Source: Bacteroidales bacterium UBA4814
GTDB taxonomy: Bacteria > Bacteroidota > Bacteroidia > Bacteroidales > UBA7960
Length of the DNA: 27,436 nt
Reading direction: 5' to 3'
Assembly: GCA_002402465.1 (NCBI GenBank)
Contig: DHFW01000015.1
Coordinates: 1 to 27,436, forward strand
Of the stretch, positions 1-7,115 are shown piece by piece (position 1 is the stretch's first letter; every line of letters begins with the position of its first letter). The notes beneath the pieces are model-generated. The model made no database searches. It was not told the origin of the DNA and saw only the letters and a list, made by a program, of their open reading frames with translations. The position numbers and the translations under genes were made by a program.

Positions 1-2
1 AT

Positions 3-212
3 TTTTTACGTGGGTTAATAAAAGAATTAAATGAGAAAGGGAAAACCCTTTTTATCTCAACCCACTTGTTATCCGAGGTTGAGAAGACATCATCCAAGAT
101 TGGTCTTATTTTTCAGGGTGAGATGAAAGAAACCCTTACTGTTAATGAAATTATAAAAAAACATGAATCAATAGAGGGATTCTATTTTAACCATATTAAA
201 AACTCTTACTAG
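3..212 (+). CDS. ABC transporter ATP-binding protein, C-terminal end (partial)
   Basis: The reading frame is open from the window edge (third base) to a TAG at 210-212 and gives 69 residues. It contains the H-loop of an ABC ATPase (ISTHLLSEVE, His at residue 21 of the fragment) preceded by a helix ending ELNEKGKT. This is the typical tail of the nucleotide-binding subunit of an ABC-2 type exporter; the Walker A, signature and Walker B motifs lie outside the window. The permease gene starts 7 bases after the stop, so the two form an operon and presumably one transporter. The substrate cannot be read from the sequence. Base composition is AT-rich, like the permease and unlike the rest of the window. 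Confidence 0.85.
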   Translation, partial: FLRGLIKELNEKGKTLFISTHLLSEVEKTSSKIGLIFQGEMKETLTVNEIIKKHESIEGFYFNHIKNSY

Positions 213-219
213 TCCCGAT

Positions 220-963
220 ATGAATTTCCCCGCCCTATTTAAGATCGAATTACTCAAACTCTTCAGAAAGTCTAATGTCATATTTTTCTTTTTATCAATT
301 TATTTATTTGTAACTCCCATTTCAAGAGGCTTAGACGAAATCAGTAAAGAAAAAGTAGTATTGGCTGGGGATTTTTATCTTTCTATTGTAAATTCTTTTT
401 CAATTTTTGGCATGCTTTTATTAGCTCTTTTTATAGTAAATAGTGTTGGAAATGAGATAAATGAGGGATCATTCCGAAAAGCCTTAGCGGTTGGTGTTAC
501 GAAATATGAGTATTTAAAAGGAAAACTTATTTTAATTGTTGTCATTTCTTTATTTGTTGTTTTTTGTGCCCTTTTGGTTTTTTTTCTTTTTGGTTTTTTT
601 TCTTTCAAAATTCCTTTTGATGGCCTACTTAAAGGAGTTATTGGTTTAAGTATCCTTAAGCAATTTCTTAGCCTTTTTTATGCTGGACTTTTTGGTTTGT
701 TTTTAATCTTGACCTTTCGTAACAGAACAATAGGTTTGGTTTTTTTTCCATTTTGGTTGATTACTGAGTTTTTCGTTTATTTGTTTGGATACTCTGGTGA
801 AATAAAAACTTTTTATGAATTTTTTCCTGGAATAGCAGGATGGCTGTTCTATACGAGTCCAATTTTCAGTATTGAACAATTTTTAATTGTAATAATTTAT
901 TCCACCATTTTTGTTACATCGAGTTGGTACGGATTGGTTTTAAGAGAAGAGAAATCTTTATGA
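220..963 (+). CDS. ABC-2 type transporter permease subunit
   Basis: This 247-residue, very hydrophobic protein has about six predicted membrane helices: near residues 18-36, 55-75, 102-125, 135-160, 165-190 and 220-240. A cytoplasmic N-terminus begins NFPALFKIELLKLFRKSN, a common opening for ABC-2 family permeases. Between helices 2 and 3 it has the segment NEINEGSFRKALAVGVTKYEY, which resembles the conserved cytoplasmic coupling region (E-x-G-T/S-x-R) of this family. It follows the ATPase by 7 bases, so it is the membrane half of the same exporter. Substrate unknown; gliding, bacteriocin immunity or lipid export would all be guesses. Codon use is strongly AT-biased compared with the next gene downstream. 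Confidence 0.8.
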   Translation: MNFPALFKIELLKLFRKSNVIFFFLSIYLFVTPISRGLDEISKEKVVLAGDFYLSIVNSFSIFGMLLLALFIVNSVGNEINEGSFRKALAVGVTKYEYLKGKLILIVVISLFVVFCALLVFFLFGFFSFKIPFDGLLKGVIGLSILKQFLSLFYAGLFGLFLILTFRNRTIGLVFFPFWLITEFFVYLFGYSGEIKTFYEFFPGIAGWLFYTSPIFSIEQFLIVIIYSTIFVTSSWYGLVLREEKSL

Positions 964-1132
964 AATATTAGCATAAAGGAGACAGTAAGTATATTCGTAG
1001 AATTTCTTTCCTTCGGGTTTTTCAAAAAGTTGTTTTGATAATTTAGTTTCTTGACATTTCAGCCCCTTATTTTATTCTGTTTTTAGGCCTTTAAACTTCT
1101 GGCATTTGCCTATCTTAAAGAAGCTTTTTTAT

Positions 1133-1140
1133 TACCTTTG
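1133..1140 (+). promoter_or_regulatory. Candidate -7 promoter box for the EamA gene
   Basis: TACCTTTG matches the Bacteroidota -7 consensus TAnnTTTG and lies 23 bases before the ATG at 1164. A TTTG further upstream, at about 1105-1108, is 24 bases away, longer than the usual 17-20 spacing, so the -33 element is uncertain. The rest of the 200-base gap after the ABC permease shows nothing else I can name. Confidence 0.45.
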
Positions 1141-1163
1141 CCCCGCAAAATTTTCGTGTTACT

Positions 1164-2111
1164 ATGCAAGAAGAAACCAAGCCCGGCCTGTCCGAATGGA
1201 TGGCCTTGGTGCTGCTTATGCTCATCTGGGGCAGCTCGTTTATCCTTATTAAAAAGGGTCTGGTTTCGTTCTCGAGCATGGAGTTGGGTGCCCTGCGCAT
1301 CAGCATTTCTTTTGCAGTGCTGGTGCCTTTCGTTTTTAAGCGCATAAAAAAAGTCCCCTTACACAAACTAAAATATTTTGCCCTGGCCGGGGTGGTGGGC
1401 AACGGGATACCGCCCTTTCTTTTTGCCATTGCCCAAACCCGTATCGACAGCTACCTTGCTGGTGTGCTCAACTCACTAACACCCTTGTTTACCCTGCTTG
1501 CCGGTGTACTTTTCTTTGGCACAAAAACCCGCTGGCTCAATGTGCTGGGGGTGATTGTGGGGCTGGTGGGCGCCGTGGGCTTGCTTACCGCCGTGCACGA
1601 CCCCAGGCTGGGCAATGGTGCTCTGTACGGACTCATTGTGGTGGCCGCCACCATTTTCTATGCCTTCAACATGAACATTATAAAAAAGTTCCTGGTGGGC
1701 TTCGATGCCCTTACCATTACTTCGGTGGTCTTCACTATTATTGGGATACCTGCGGTTATTTATTTGTTTGCAGGCACGGGTTTTGTTGAAACCATGGCCG
1801 CCGGGCCCAAAAGCTGGGAGAGTCTTGGCTATATTGCCATTTTGGCGGTTTTTGGTACAGCCAAAAGTATGGTGGTGCACAACTGGCTCATCAGGCGCAC
1901 TTCGGCACTGTTTGCTTCCACCGTAACTTATATGATGCCTATTGTAAGCATTTTCTGGGGATTTATTGATGGCGAAGCTTTCCTGGTGATTTATCTGCTG
2001 TGGATTGCCCTCATACTGGCTGGGGTGTACATGGCCAATCGTCCATCGGGTCTTTTAAAGAAGCTGAAATCGAGGGTGCAAGCAAAAAAAAGGGAAAAAA
2101 TCGGGGTTTGA
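1164..2111 (+). CDS. EamA/DMT superfamily transporter
   Basis: The 315-residue protein is an inner-membrane carrier of the drug/metabolite transporter superfamily. About ten hydrophobic helices are arranged as two EamA repeats, roughly residues 10-140 and 155-295. The N-terminal motif LMLIWGSSFILIKKGL and the end-of-repeat LFTLLAGVLFFGTKTRWLNVLG are characteristic of EamA. The second repeat contains an inverted equivalent (TVTYMMPIVSIFWGFIDGE). The C-terminus is a short basic tail (KKLKSRVQAKKREK) that should stay in the cytoplasm. Members export amino acids, metabolites or toxic compounds, but the substrate cannot be assigned here. It stands alone between the ABC operon and the ribosomal genes, with its own candidate promoter. 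Confidence 0.88.
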   Translation: MQEETKPGLSEWMALVLLMLIWGSSFILIKKGLVSFSSMELGALRISISFAVLVPFVFKRIKKVPLHKLKYFALAGVVGNGIPPFLFAIAQTRIDSYLAGVLNSLTPLFTLLAGVLFFGTKTRWLNVLGVIVGLVGAVGLLTAVHDPRLGNGALYGLIVVAATIFYAFNMNIIKKFLVGFDALTITSVVFTIIGIPAVIYLFAGTGFVETMAAGPKSWESLGYIAILAVFGTAKSMVVHNWLIRRTSALFASTVTYMMPIVSIFWGFIDGEAFLVIYLLWIALILAGVYMANRPSGLLKKLKSRVQAKKREKIGV

Positions 2112-2135
2112 AAATTTATTGATAAAAAGGCATTG

Positions 2136-2163
2136 TTGATTGAGAAAAAAATTCCTATCTTTG
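2136..2163 (+). promoter_or_regulatory. Promoter of rplU-rpmA
   Basis: TTG (2136-2138), 17 bases, then TATCTTTG (2156-2163) fits the Bacteroidota sigma-A promoter pattern very well. The ATG of rplU is 41 bases after the -7 box. Confidence 0.7.
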
Positions 2164-2204
2164 CACCCCAATATTCGAAGTAAACATTCAAATCAATATA
2201 AAAA

Positions 2205-2516
2205 ATGTACGCAATTGTTGAGATAGGCGGGCAGCAATTCAAGATCGCCAAAGATCAGAAGCTCTATGTAAACCTTATTCATGAAGAAGAAGGCGCAGAA
2301 CTTGAATTTGACAATGTGTTGTTGTTTGCCGATGGCGATAAGGTGCAGGTTGGCACCCCCGTGCTTGACGGCGCCAAGGTAAAAGCCAAGGTGCTGGCTC
2401 ATGTGAAAGCCGACAAGATACTCGTTTTCAAGAAGAAAAGGAGAAAAGGCTATCAGAAAATGAATGGCCACCGTCAGCCCCTTACCCAGATTCAGATCGA
2501 AGAGATCGTCGCTTAA
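2205..2516 (+). CDS. rplU: 50S ribosomal protein L21
   Basis: This 103-residue protein has the canonical L21 start MYAIVEIGGQQFKI and the C-terminal signature RRKGYQKMNGHRQPLTQIQI, which contacts 23S rRNA. Its length equals the family norm. It is co-transcribed with rpmA 29 bases downstream, the near-universal rplU-rpmA pair. The promoter at 2136-2163 leaves an A/T-rich leader of about 35 bases without an evident Shine-Dalgarno sequence, as is usual in Bacteroidota. Confidence 0.98.
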   Translation: MYAIVEIGGQQFKIAKDQKLYVNLIHEEEGAELEFDNVLLFADGDKVQVGTPVLDGAKVKAKVLAHVKADKILVFKKKRRKGYQKMNGHRQPLTQIQIEEIVA

Positions 2517-2545
2517 TTTTTTGCTAACAGAAAAAACAAAATATC

Positions 2546-2812
2546 ATGGCACACAAGAAAGGAGTTGGTAGCTCACGTAACGGTCGCGAATCGCATAGCA
2601 AGCGCCTTGGCGTTAAGATATTTGGTGGCCAGTTAGCCACTGCCGGCAATATTATTGTAAGGCAAAGAGGCACCACCCACAACCCCGGCAACAACGTAGG
2701 AATGGGGAAAGACCATACCCTGTTTGCACTGGTTGATGGCAAAGTGGTTTTCAAAAAGAAAGCCGGCCAGAAGTCATTTGTATACGTTGAGCCTGTAGCC
2801 GCTGCAGAATAA
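2546..2812 (+). CDS. rpmA: 50S ribosomal protein L27
   Basis: This 88-residue L27 begins MAHKKGVGSSRNGRESHSKRLGV directly. It therefore has the short form whose N-terminus reaches towards the peptidyl transferase centre, without the cleaved N-terminal extension seen in Firmicutes. The family core GGQLATAGNIIVRQRGT-x-PG-x-NVGMGKDHTLFA is intact. It is the second gene of the rplU-rpmA operon and is followed after 20 bases by an intrinsic terminator. Confidence 0.98.
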   Translation: MAHKKGVGSSRNGRESHSKRLGVKIFGGQLATAGNIIVRQRGTTHNPGNNVGMGKDHTLFALVDGKVVFKKKAGQKSFVYVEPVAAAE

Positions 2813-2832
2813 AACTCAACGCAAGAATGCTA

Positions 2833-2859
2833 AATCCTGCAGCCGCAGGATTTTTTTTT
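2833..2859 (+). terminator. Intrinsic terminator of rplU-rpmA
   Basis: An 8-bp stem (AATCCTGC / GCAGGATT) with the 4-base loop AGCC is followed by a run of T, directly after rpmA. Confidence 0.88.
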
Positions 2860-2886
2860 AGGGCTTATAATTGCTCTGAATAAAAT

Positions 2887-2976
2887 GGAGAGATGCCAGA
2901 GCGGTCGAATGGGGCGGTCTCGAAAACCGTTGTTCGCGTAAGCGGACCCAGGGTTCGAATCCCTGTCTCTCCGCCA
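2887..2976 (+). tRNA. tRNA-Ser (anticodon CGA)
   Basis: The acceptor stem is GGAGAGA (2887-2893) with TCTCTCC (2966-2972). It is followed by discriminator G and an encoded CCA (2974-2976). The anticodon stem GCGGT/ACCGT encloses the loop CTCGAAA, which gives anticodon CGA for reading UCG. A long variable arm (TGTTCGCGTAAGCGGACC region) is the class II hallmark of tRNA-Ser. The T-arm is CAGGG-TTCGAAT-CCCTG. It sits between two terminators and directly upstream of serS, the gene for its own synthetase. Confidence 0.96.
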
Positions 2977-2985
2977 ATCAAAGGG

Positions 2986-3014
2986 TTCCCGCCACAAGGC
3001 GGGAATTCTTTTTT
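2986..3014 (+). terminator. Intrinsic terminator after tRNA-Ser
   Basis: The stem TTCCCGCC / GGCGGGAA with loop ACAA is followed by TTCTTTTTT. It begins 10 bases after the tRNA CCA end and so separates the tRNA from serS. Confidence 0.88.
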
Positions 3015-3069
3015 ATGGTTGCTGAATTCTTGTTAATTTTGATGTTTCTTAAAAAATGCCCTTCCTGCT

Positions 3070-4344
3070 ATGATAGAGATAAATGTAATTCGCAGCCAGA
3101 CCGCCGAAGTGATCGAACGCCTGAAGATTAAAAACTTTGATGCAGCTGCTATTGTTGAACGTATTGTTGAAGTGGATACCGAACGCCGCAAGACCCAGAA
3201 AGCCCTGGATGATAGTCTGGCCGAGAGCAACCAGCTGGCCCGCGATATCGGGGCCCTTTACAAAGCTGGCAAGCGCGATGAGGCTGAGGCCATGAAAGAA
3301 CGCAGCAGCCTGCTCAAGCAAGAGGTCAAATCATTGCAGGATCGGCTCGAAAGTCTTTCGGCAGAACAGGATGAACTGCTGGTACAGCTTCCCAACTTGC
3401 CCCATGCCAGCGTGCCGGCCGGCAAATCGGCCGAGGATAATGAAATTGTAAACGCTGAAGGCGAAGTGCCTGGATTGATGACGAATGCCCTGCCGCACTG
3501 GGAGCTGGCAAAAAAATACGATCTGATCGATTTTGAATGCGGCACCCGCATTACCGGTGCCGGTTTTCCTGTTTATAAAGGTAAAGGCGCCCGCTTGCAA
3601 AGAGCGTTGATTGGGTTCTTTCTTGATAATGCGGTAGAGGCCGGATACACCGAATACCAGCCCCCGCTCCTGGTTAATGAAGCTTCGGCTTATGCCACAG
3701 GCCAGCTTCCCGACAAGGAAGGCCAAATGTACCATGTGCAGATCGATAACCTTTACCTGATTCCTACTGCCGAAGTACCCGTTACCAACTTTTTCCGTGA
3801 GATGATCCTTCGTCAGGAAGACCTGCCTGTGAAAAGCACTGCTTATTCGGCTTGTTTTCGTCGCGAGGCCGGCTCCTATGGCAAGGATGTCCGGGGTTTG
3901 AACCGCTTGCATCAGTTCGATAAGGTGGAAATCGTGCAGATTACTCATCCTGAAAACAGCTATAAGACACTCGAAGAAATGGTGCAGTATGTTTCCGGTC
4001 TGCTTCGCAAGCTGGAATTGCCATTTAGAGTGGCCAAACTTTGCGGCGGCGATATGAGCTTTGCCTCGGCACTTACCTTCGACATGGAGGTTTACTCTGC
4101 CGCTCAGCAACGCTGGCTCGAAGTAAGCTCCATTTCCAATTTCGAAACCTTTCAGTCGAACCGAATGAAACTGCGTTTCCGCAGCGACGATGGTAAGACT
4201 AGTCTGGCGCATACCCTCAACGGAAGCGCCCTTGCCTTGCCACGCATTGTGGCAGCCCTGCTTGAAAACAACCAGACTGAAGAAGGTATTCGCATGCCCA
4301 AAGCCCTGCAGCCATATACGGGTTTTGAGATGATTAGCCAATAA
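3070..4344 (+). CDS. serS: Seryl-tRNA synthetase
   Basis: This 424-residue class IIa aminoacyl-tRNA synthetase charges tRNA-Ser with serine in the cytosol. The N-terminal ~110 residues form the charged coiled-coil arm (ERLKIKNFDAAAIVERIVEVD through DRLESLSAEQDELL) that grips the long variable arm of tRNA-Ser. The catalytic core follows. Motif 2 is FRREAGSYGKDVRGLNRLHQF (F263 onwards), with the ATP-contacting FRxE. Motif 3 is GSALALPRIVAALLENNQ (from about residue 385). The length is normal. The ATG at 3070 gives the expected N-terminus (MIEINVIRSQTAEVIERL). A possible -7 box TAATTTTG lies at 3034-3041. The gene is preceded by a tRNA-Ser gene. Confidence 0.97.
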   Translation: MIEINVIRSQTAEVIERLKIKNFDAAAIVERIVEVDTERRKTQKALDDSLAESNQLARDIGALYKAGKRDEAEAMKERSSLLKQEVKSLQDRLESLSAEQDELLVQLPNLPHASVPAGKSAEDNEIVNAEGEVPGLMTNALPHWELAKKYDLIDFECGTRITGAGFPVYKGKGARLQRALIGFFLDNAVEAGYTEYQPPLLVNEASAYATGQLPDKEGQMYHVQIDNLYLIPTAEVPVTNFFREMILRQEDLPVKSTAYSACFRREAGSYGKDVRGLNRLHQFDKVEIVQITHPENSYKTLEEMVQYVSGLLRKLELPFRVAKLCGGDMSFASALTFDMEVYSAAQQRWLEVSSISNFETFQSNRMKLRFRSDDGKTSLAHTLNGSALALPRIVAALLENNQTEEGIRMPKALQPYTGFEMISQ

Positions 4345-4412
4345 CTGGCGGCCGTGGGGCAAAACATTTGCCCATGCTGGGCGTTTATCAGTTAATGCAA
4401 TCACTGTTTGTT

Positions 4413-6239
4413 ATGAAGAAGCTGTTGTTTTTGCTTCCGGTGTTTTTCTCCTTGCTGTTGTCCGGGACACTTACCGCCCAGGATACCACCGATGAGTTAC
4501 TTGCCGCCCAGTATTTTCGCGATGGCGACTATGAAAAGGCTGCGGCAATTTATGAAACGCTGATTGACAAGAACCCCAGTCAGGTGGTATATCAAAACTA
4601 CCTCGAAAGCCTTTTTGCCTTGGGCGAGTTTCGTAAGGCAGAGCGCACGGTTAGAAACCGTCTTCGCGAAAATCCTGATAATCTTGGTTTTGAAGTGGAT
4701 CTTGGCTGGGTGTACGATCGCTCGGGCAACGATCGCAACGCCCGCAGGCAGTTCGATGGCCTGCTCAGGGGCTTGCAGGCCAGTCCCCGTCAGGTAGTGG
4801 CCCTCGCCGAAGCCTTCGAGGCCCGTGGGTATATCGACCTTGCCATTGAAACCTATCAGCGGGGCCGGCGACTGCTGGGGAACAGCCATTCGCTGCATCT
4901 GCAGCTTGCACCCCTATTCGAACGTAAGGGCGACTTCAATGCCATGATGAACGAATACATCGACTATGTGGAAGGCAATGCCTCGGCCACCGAGCAGGTG
5001 AGGGGCATTTTGCAGGATGCCATTACCAACGATCCCGATTATTCGCGCAACGATGCCTTAAGACAAGTGCTGCTTACCCGCACACAGCAAAGTCCCAATA
5101 ATACGCTTTATTCAGAAATGTTGCTCTGGCTGTCACTTCAGCAGAAAGACTTCCGTATTGCCTTTATGCAGGCACGCGCCCTCGACCGCCGCCTCAGGCA
5201 GGAGGGCGAACTGGTGCTTGAAGTGGCACAGCTGGCCGCCTCCAACCAGGATTATGGCATTGCAAGCCAGGCCTTTCAGTATTTAATAGACAAAGGCCCA
5301 ATGAGTTTGCTTTATATGGAAGCCCTTACCGGATTTCTCGATGTCAGGTTCAGGCAGGCAACTTCTACATACGGCTACAGCCAGGCCGATCTGCTTGAAG
5401 TGGAAAAAGAATACCAGCAGGCCCTTGAAGAGCTGGGAACCAATGCGCAAACGGTGAAACTCATTCGCAACCTGGCTAATCTGCAGGCATTTTACCTCGG
5501 AAAGACCGATCAGGCCATTGAGCTGCTCAACAGCACGCTTGGTATCCAGGGCGTTTCCAACCGCATTCAGGCAGAATGCCGCATTGAACTGGCCGACATC
5601 CTGCTGCTTTCAGGGCAGGTGTGGGATGCCACCTTGCTTTATTCGCAGGTCGACAAAACCTTCAGGGACGATCCCCTGGCACATGAGGCCAAGTTCAAAA
5701 ATGCACGCCTTTCGTTTTATATCGGTGAGTTCGACTGGGCCAAAGCACAGCTCGATGTGCTTAAAGCAGGTACCTCCCGGCTCATTGCCAATGATGCCAT
5801 GCAGCTTTCGCTTCGCATTCAGGATAATATTGGCTTTGATGGAAACACCCGCCCCCTGCAGATGTACGCCCGGGCCGAGATGCTTACCTTTATGAACCGC
5901 TTCGACGATGCCTTGCTGGTGCTCGATTCCATTGCACGGCTTTTTCCAACCCACGATATCAATGATGATGTGCTGATGGCCAAGGCCCAGATTATGCTTA
6001 CACGGGGCAAATATGCTGAGGCCGATACCTTGCTCGCCCGTATTGTAGAGGTCTATCCTCAAGGATTGCTTGCCGACGAAGCGCTCTTTAAGCGGGCTGA
6101 TTTGCATGAAAACCTTTTCCGCAACAGCGAAAAAGCCATGACATTATATCAGCAATTGCTGGTGGCCTACCCAGGAAGCCTCAACAGCGTTGCTGCCCGA
6201 AACCGCTTCAGGGCACTCAGAGATGGAATGGTAAACTGA
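4413..6239 (+). CDS. Secreted tetratricopeptide-repeat protein
   Basis: From the ATG at 4413 this is a 608-residue protein that starts with a clear Sec signal peptide (MKKLLFLLPVFFSLLLSGTLTAQ, cleavage near residue 23). I prefer this start to the in-frame ATG at 4368, which would add 15 residues in front of the signal peptide. The mature part is alpha-helical with repeated TPR-like units, for example AAQYFRDGDYEKAAAIYETLIDKNP at the N-terminus and ALFKRADLHENLFRNSEKAMTLYQQLLVAYP near the C-terminus. No enzymatic domain is visible. It is probably a periplasmic or outer-membrane-associated scaffold; the exact role is unknown. rsmA begins 6 bases after its stop, so the two are probably co-transcribed. 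Confidence 0.85.
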   Translation: MKKLLFLLPVFFSLLLSGTLTAQDTTDELLAAQYFRDGDYEKAAAIYETLIDKNPSQVVYQNYLESLFALGEFRKAERTVRNRLRENPDNLGFEVDLGWVYDRSGNDRNARRQFDGLLRGLQASPRQVVALAEAFEARGYIDLAIETYQRGRRLLGNSHSLHLQLAPLFERKGDFNAMMNEYIDYVEGNASATEQVRGILQDAITNDPDYSRNDALRQVLLTRTQQSPNNTLYSEMLLWLSLQQKDFRIAFMQARALDRRLRQEGELVLEVAQLAASNQDYGIASQAFQYLIDKGPMSLLYMEALTGFLDVRFRQATSTYGYSQADLLEVEKEYQQALEELGTNAQTVKLIRNLANLQAFYLGKTDQAIELLNSTLGIQGVSNRIQAECRIELADILLLSGQVWDATLLYSQVDKTFRDDPLAHEAKFKNARLSFYIGEFDWAKAQLDVLKAGTSRLIANDAMQLSLRIQDNIGFDGNTRPLQMYARAEMLTFMNRFDDALLVLDSIARLFPTHDINDDVLMAKAQIMLTRGKYAEADTLLARIVEVYPQGLLADEALFKRADLHENLFRNSEKAMTLYQQLLVAYPGSLNSVAARNRFRALRDGMVN

Positions 6240-6245
6240 ACCAAT

Positions 6246-7016
6246 ATGGCCAATCCCGTCAGACCCAAAAAGTTTCTTGGTCAGCATTTTCTGCGCGACG
6301 AAAATATTGCACGAAAAATTGCATCCAGCCTCACCGGATTTGGCGATTATAAACAAGTGCTGGAGATCGGACCCGGAACCGGGGTGCTGACCAAATTTCT
6401 TATTGCCAATCCTGCATTCCAGTGGAATGGCGTGGAGCTTGACCGCGATGCTATTGTCTACCTCCAATTACACTACCCTGAAATTGCCGGCCACCTTCAT
6501 GAAGAAGATTTCTTGAAAATGTCCCTTCCGGGGATTTCATCCGGAGCCCAAATGGCCATTATTGGGAATTTCCCCTATAATATTTCCTCGCAAATCGTTT
6601 TTAAGATGCTCGAGCATCATGAGTTGGTGCCCGAGCTGGTAGGCATGTTCCAAAAGGAAATGGCCCAGCGCATCGCCGCCCCTTCGGGCAACAAAACCTA
6701 TGGAATATTGAGTGTGCTGGCTCAGGCTTTCTACCGGGTGGAATATCTTTTTCAGGTTGACGAGCATGTTTTTCATCCGCCGCCCAAAGTAAAATCGGCT
6801 GTGATAAGAATGCAGCGCAAGGACCAGGAGTTGCCCTGCGAAACCCGAAAATTATTTATGGTGGTAAAAGCGGCCTTTAACCAGCGCCGCAAAACTTTGC
6901 ATAATTCTCTAAAAGGCATTGAAATAAAATGGGATGAACTGCCGGCCGATTTTCCCGGACGAAGACCGGAACAATTGAAACTCGAAGAATTTTTACTTTT
7001 GGCGCAGCACACTTAG
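6246..7016 (+). CDS. rsmA: 16S rRNA (adenine1518-N6/adenine1519-N6)-dimethyltransferase
   Basis: This 256-residue RsmA/KsgA dimethylates two adjacent adenines in the 3' terminal helix of 16S rRNA, using S-adenosylmethionine, during late 30S assembly. The N-terminus KKFLGQHFLRD is the family signature. The SAM-binding motif I is EIGPGTGVLT (residues 40-49), the acidic ribose-binding residue is in VELDRD, and the catalytic motif is NFPY (108-111). The C-terminal part (HVFHPPPKVKSAVIRM, NQRRKTLHNSL) is also conserved. The length is typical. It follows the TPR gene by 6 bases and ends an apparent three-gene run with serS. Confidence 0.97.
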   Translation: MANPVRPKKFLGQHFLRDENIARKIASSLTGFGDYKQVLEIGPGTGVLTKFLIANPAFQWNGVELDRDAIVYLQLHYPEIAGHLHEEDFLKMSLPGISSGAQMAIIGNFPYNISSQIVFKMLEHHELVPELVGMFQKEMAQRIAAPSGNKTYGILSVLAQAFYRVEYLFQVDEHVFHPPPKVKSAVIRMQRKDQELPCETRKLFMVVKAAFNQRRKTLHNSLKGIEIKWDELPADFPGRRPEQLKLEEFLLLAQHT

Positions 7017-7115
7017 TGGTTTATTCCGTTTGTCCGTAAATTTTTTATATATTGGCAAACAAAGTAGTGTTGGTGTCCATTTTCTGTTTTCTTCAGAAAA
7101 TACAATGATATAAAT

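Noticed and set aside
3331..4404. Long minus-strand ORF of 357 codons across serS
   Set aside because: It lies antisense to an unmistakable serS and shows no protein-family motif; it is a by-product of the coding bias of serS.
4368..4412. Upstream ATG of the TPR protein at 4368
   Set aside because: It would place 15 residues before a canonical signal peptide; the ATG at 4413 is preferred.
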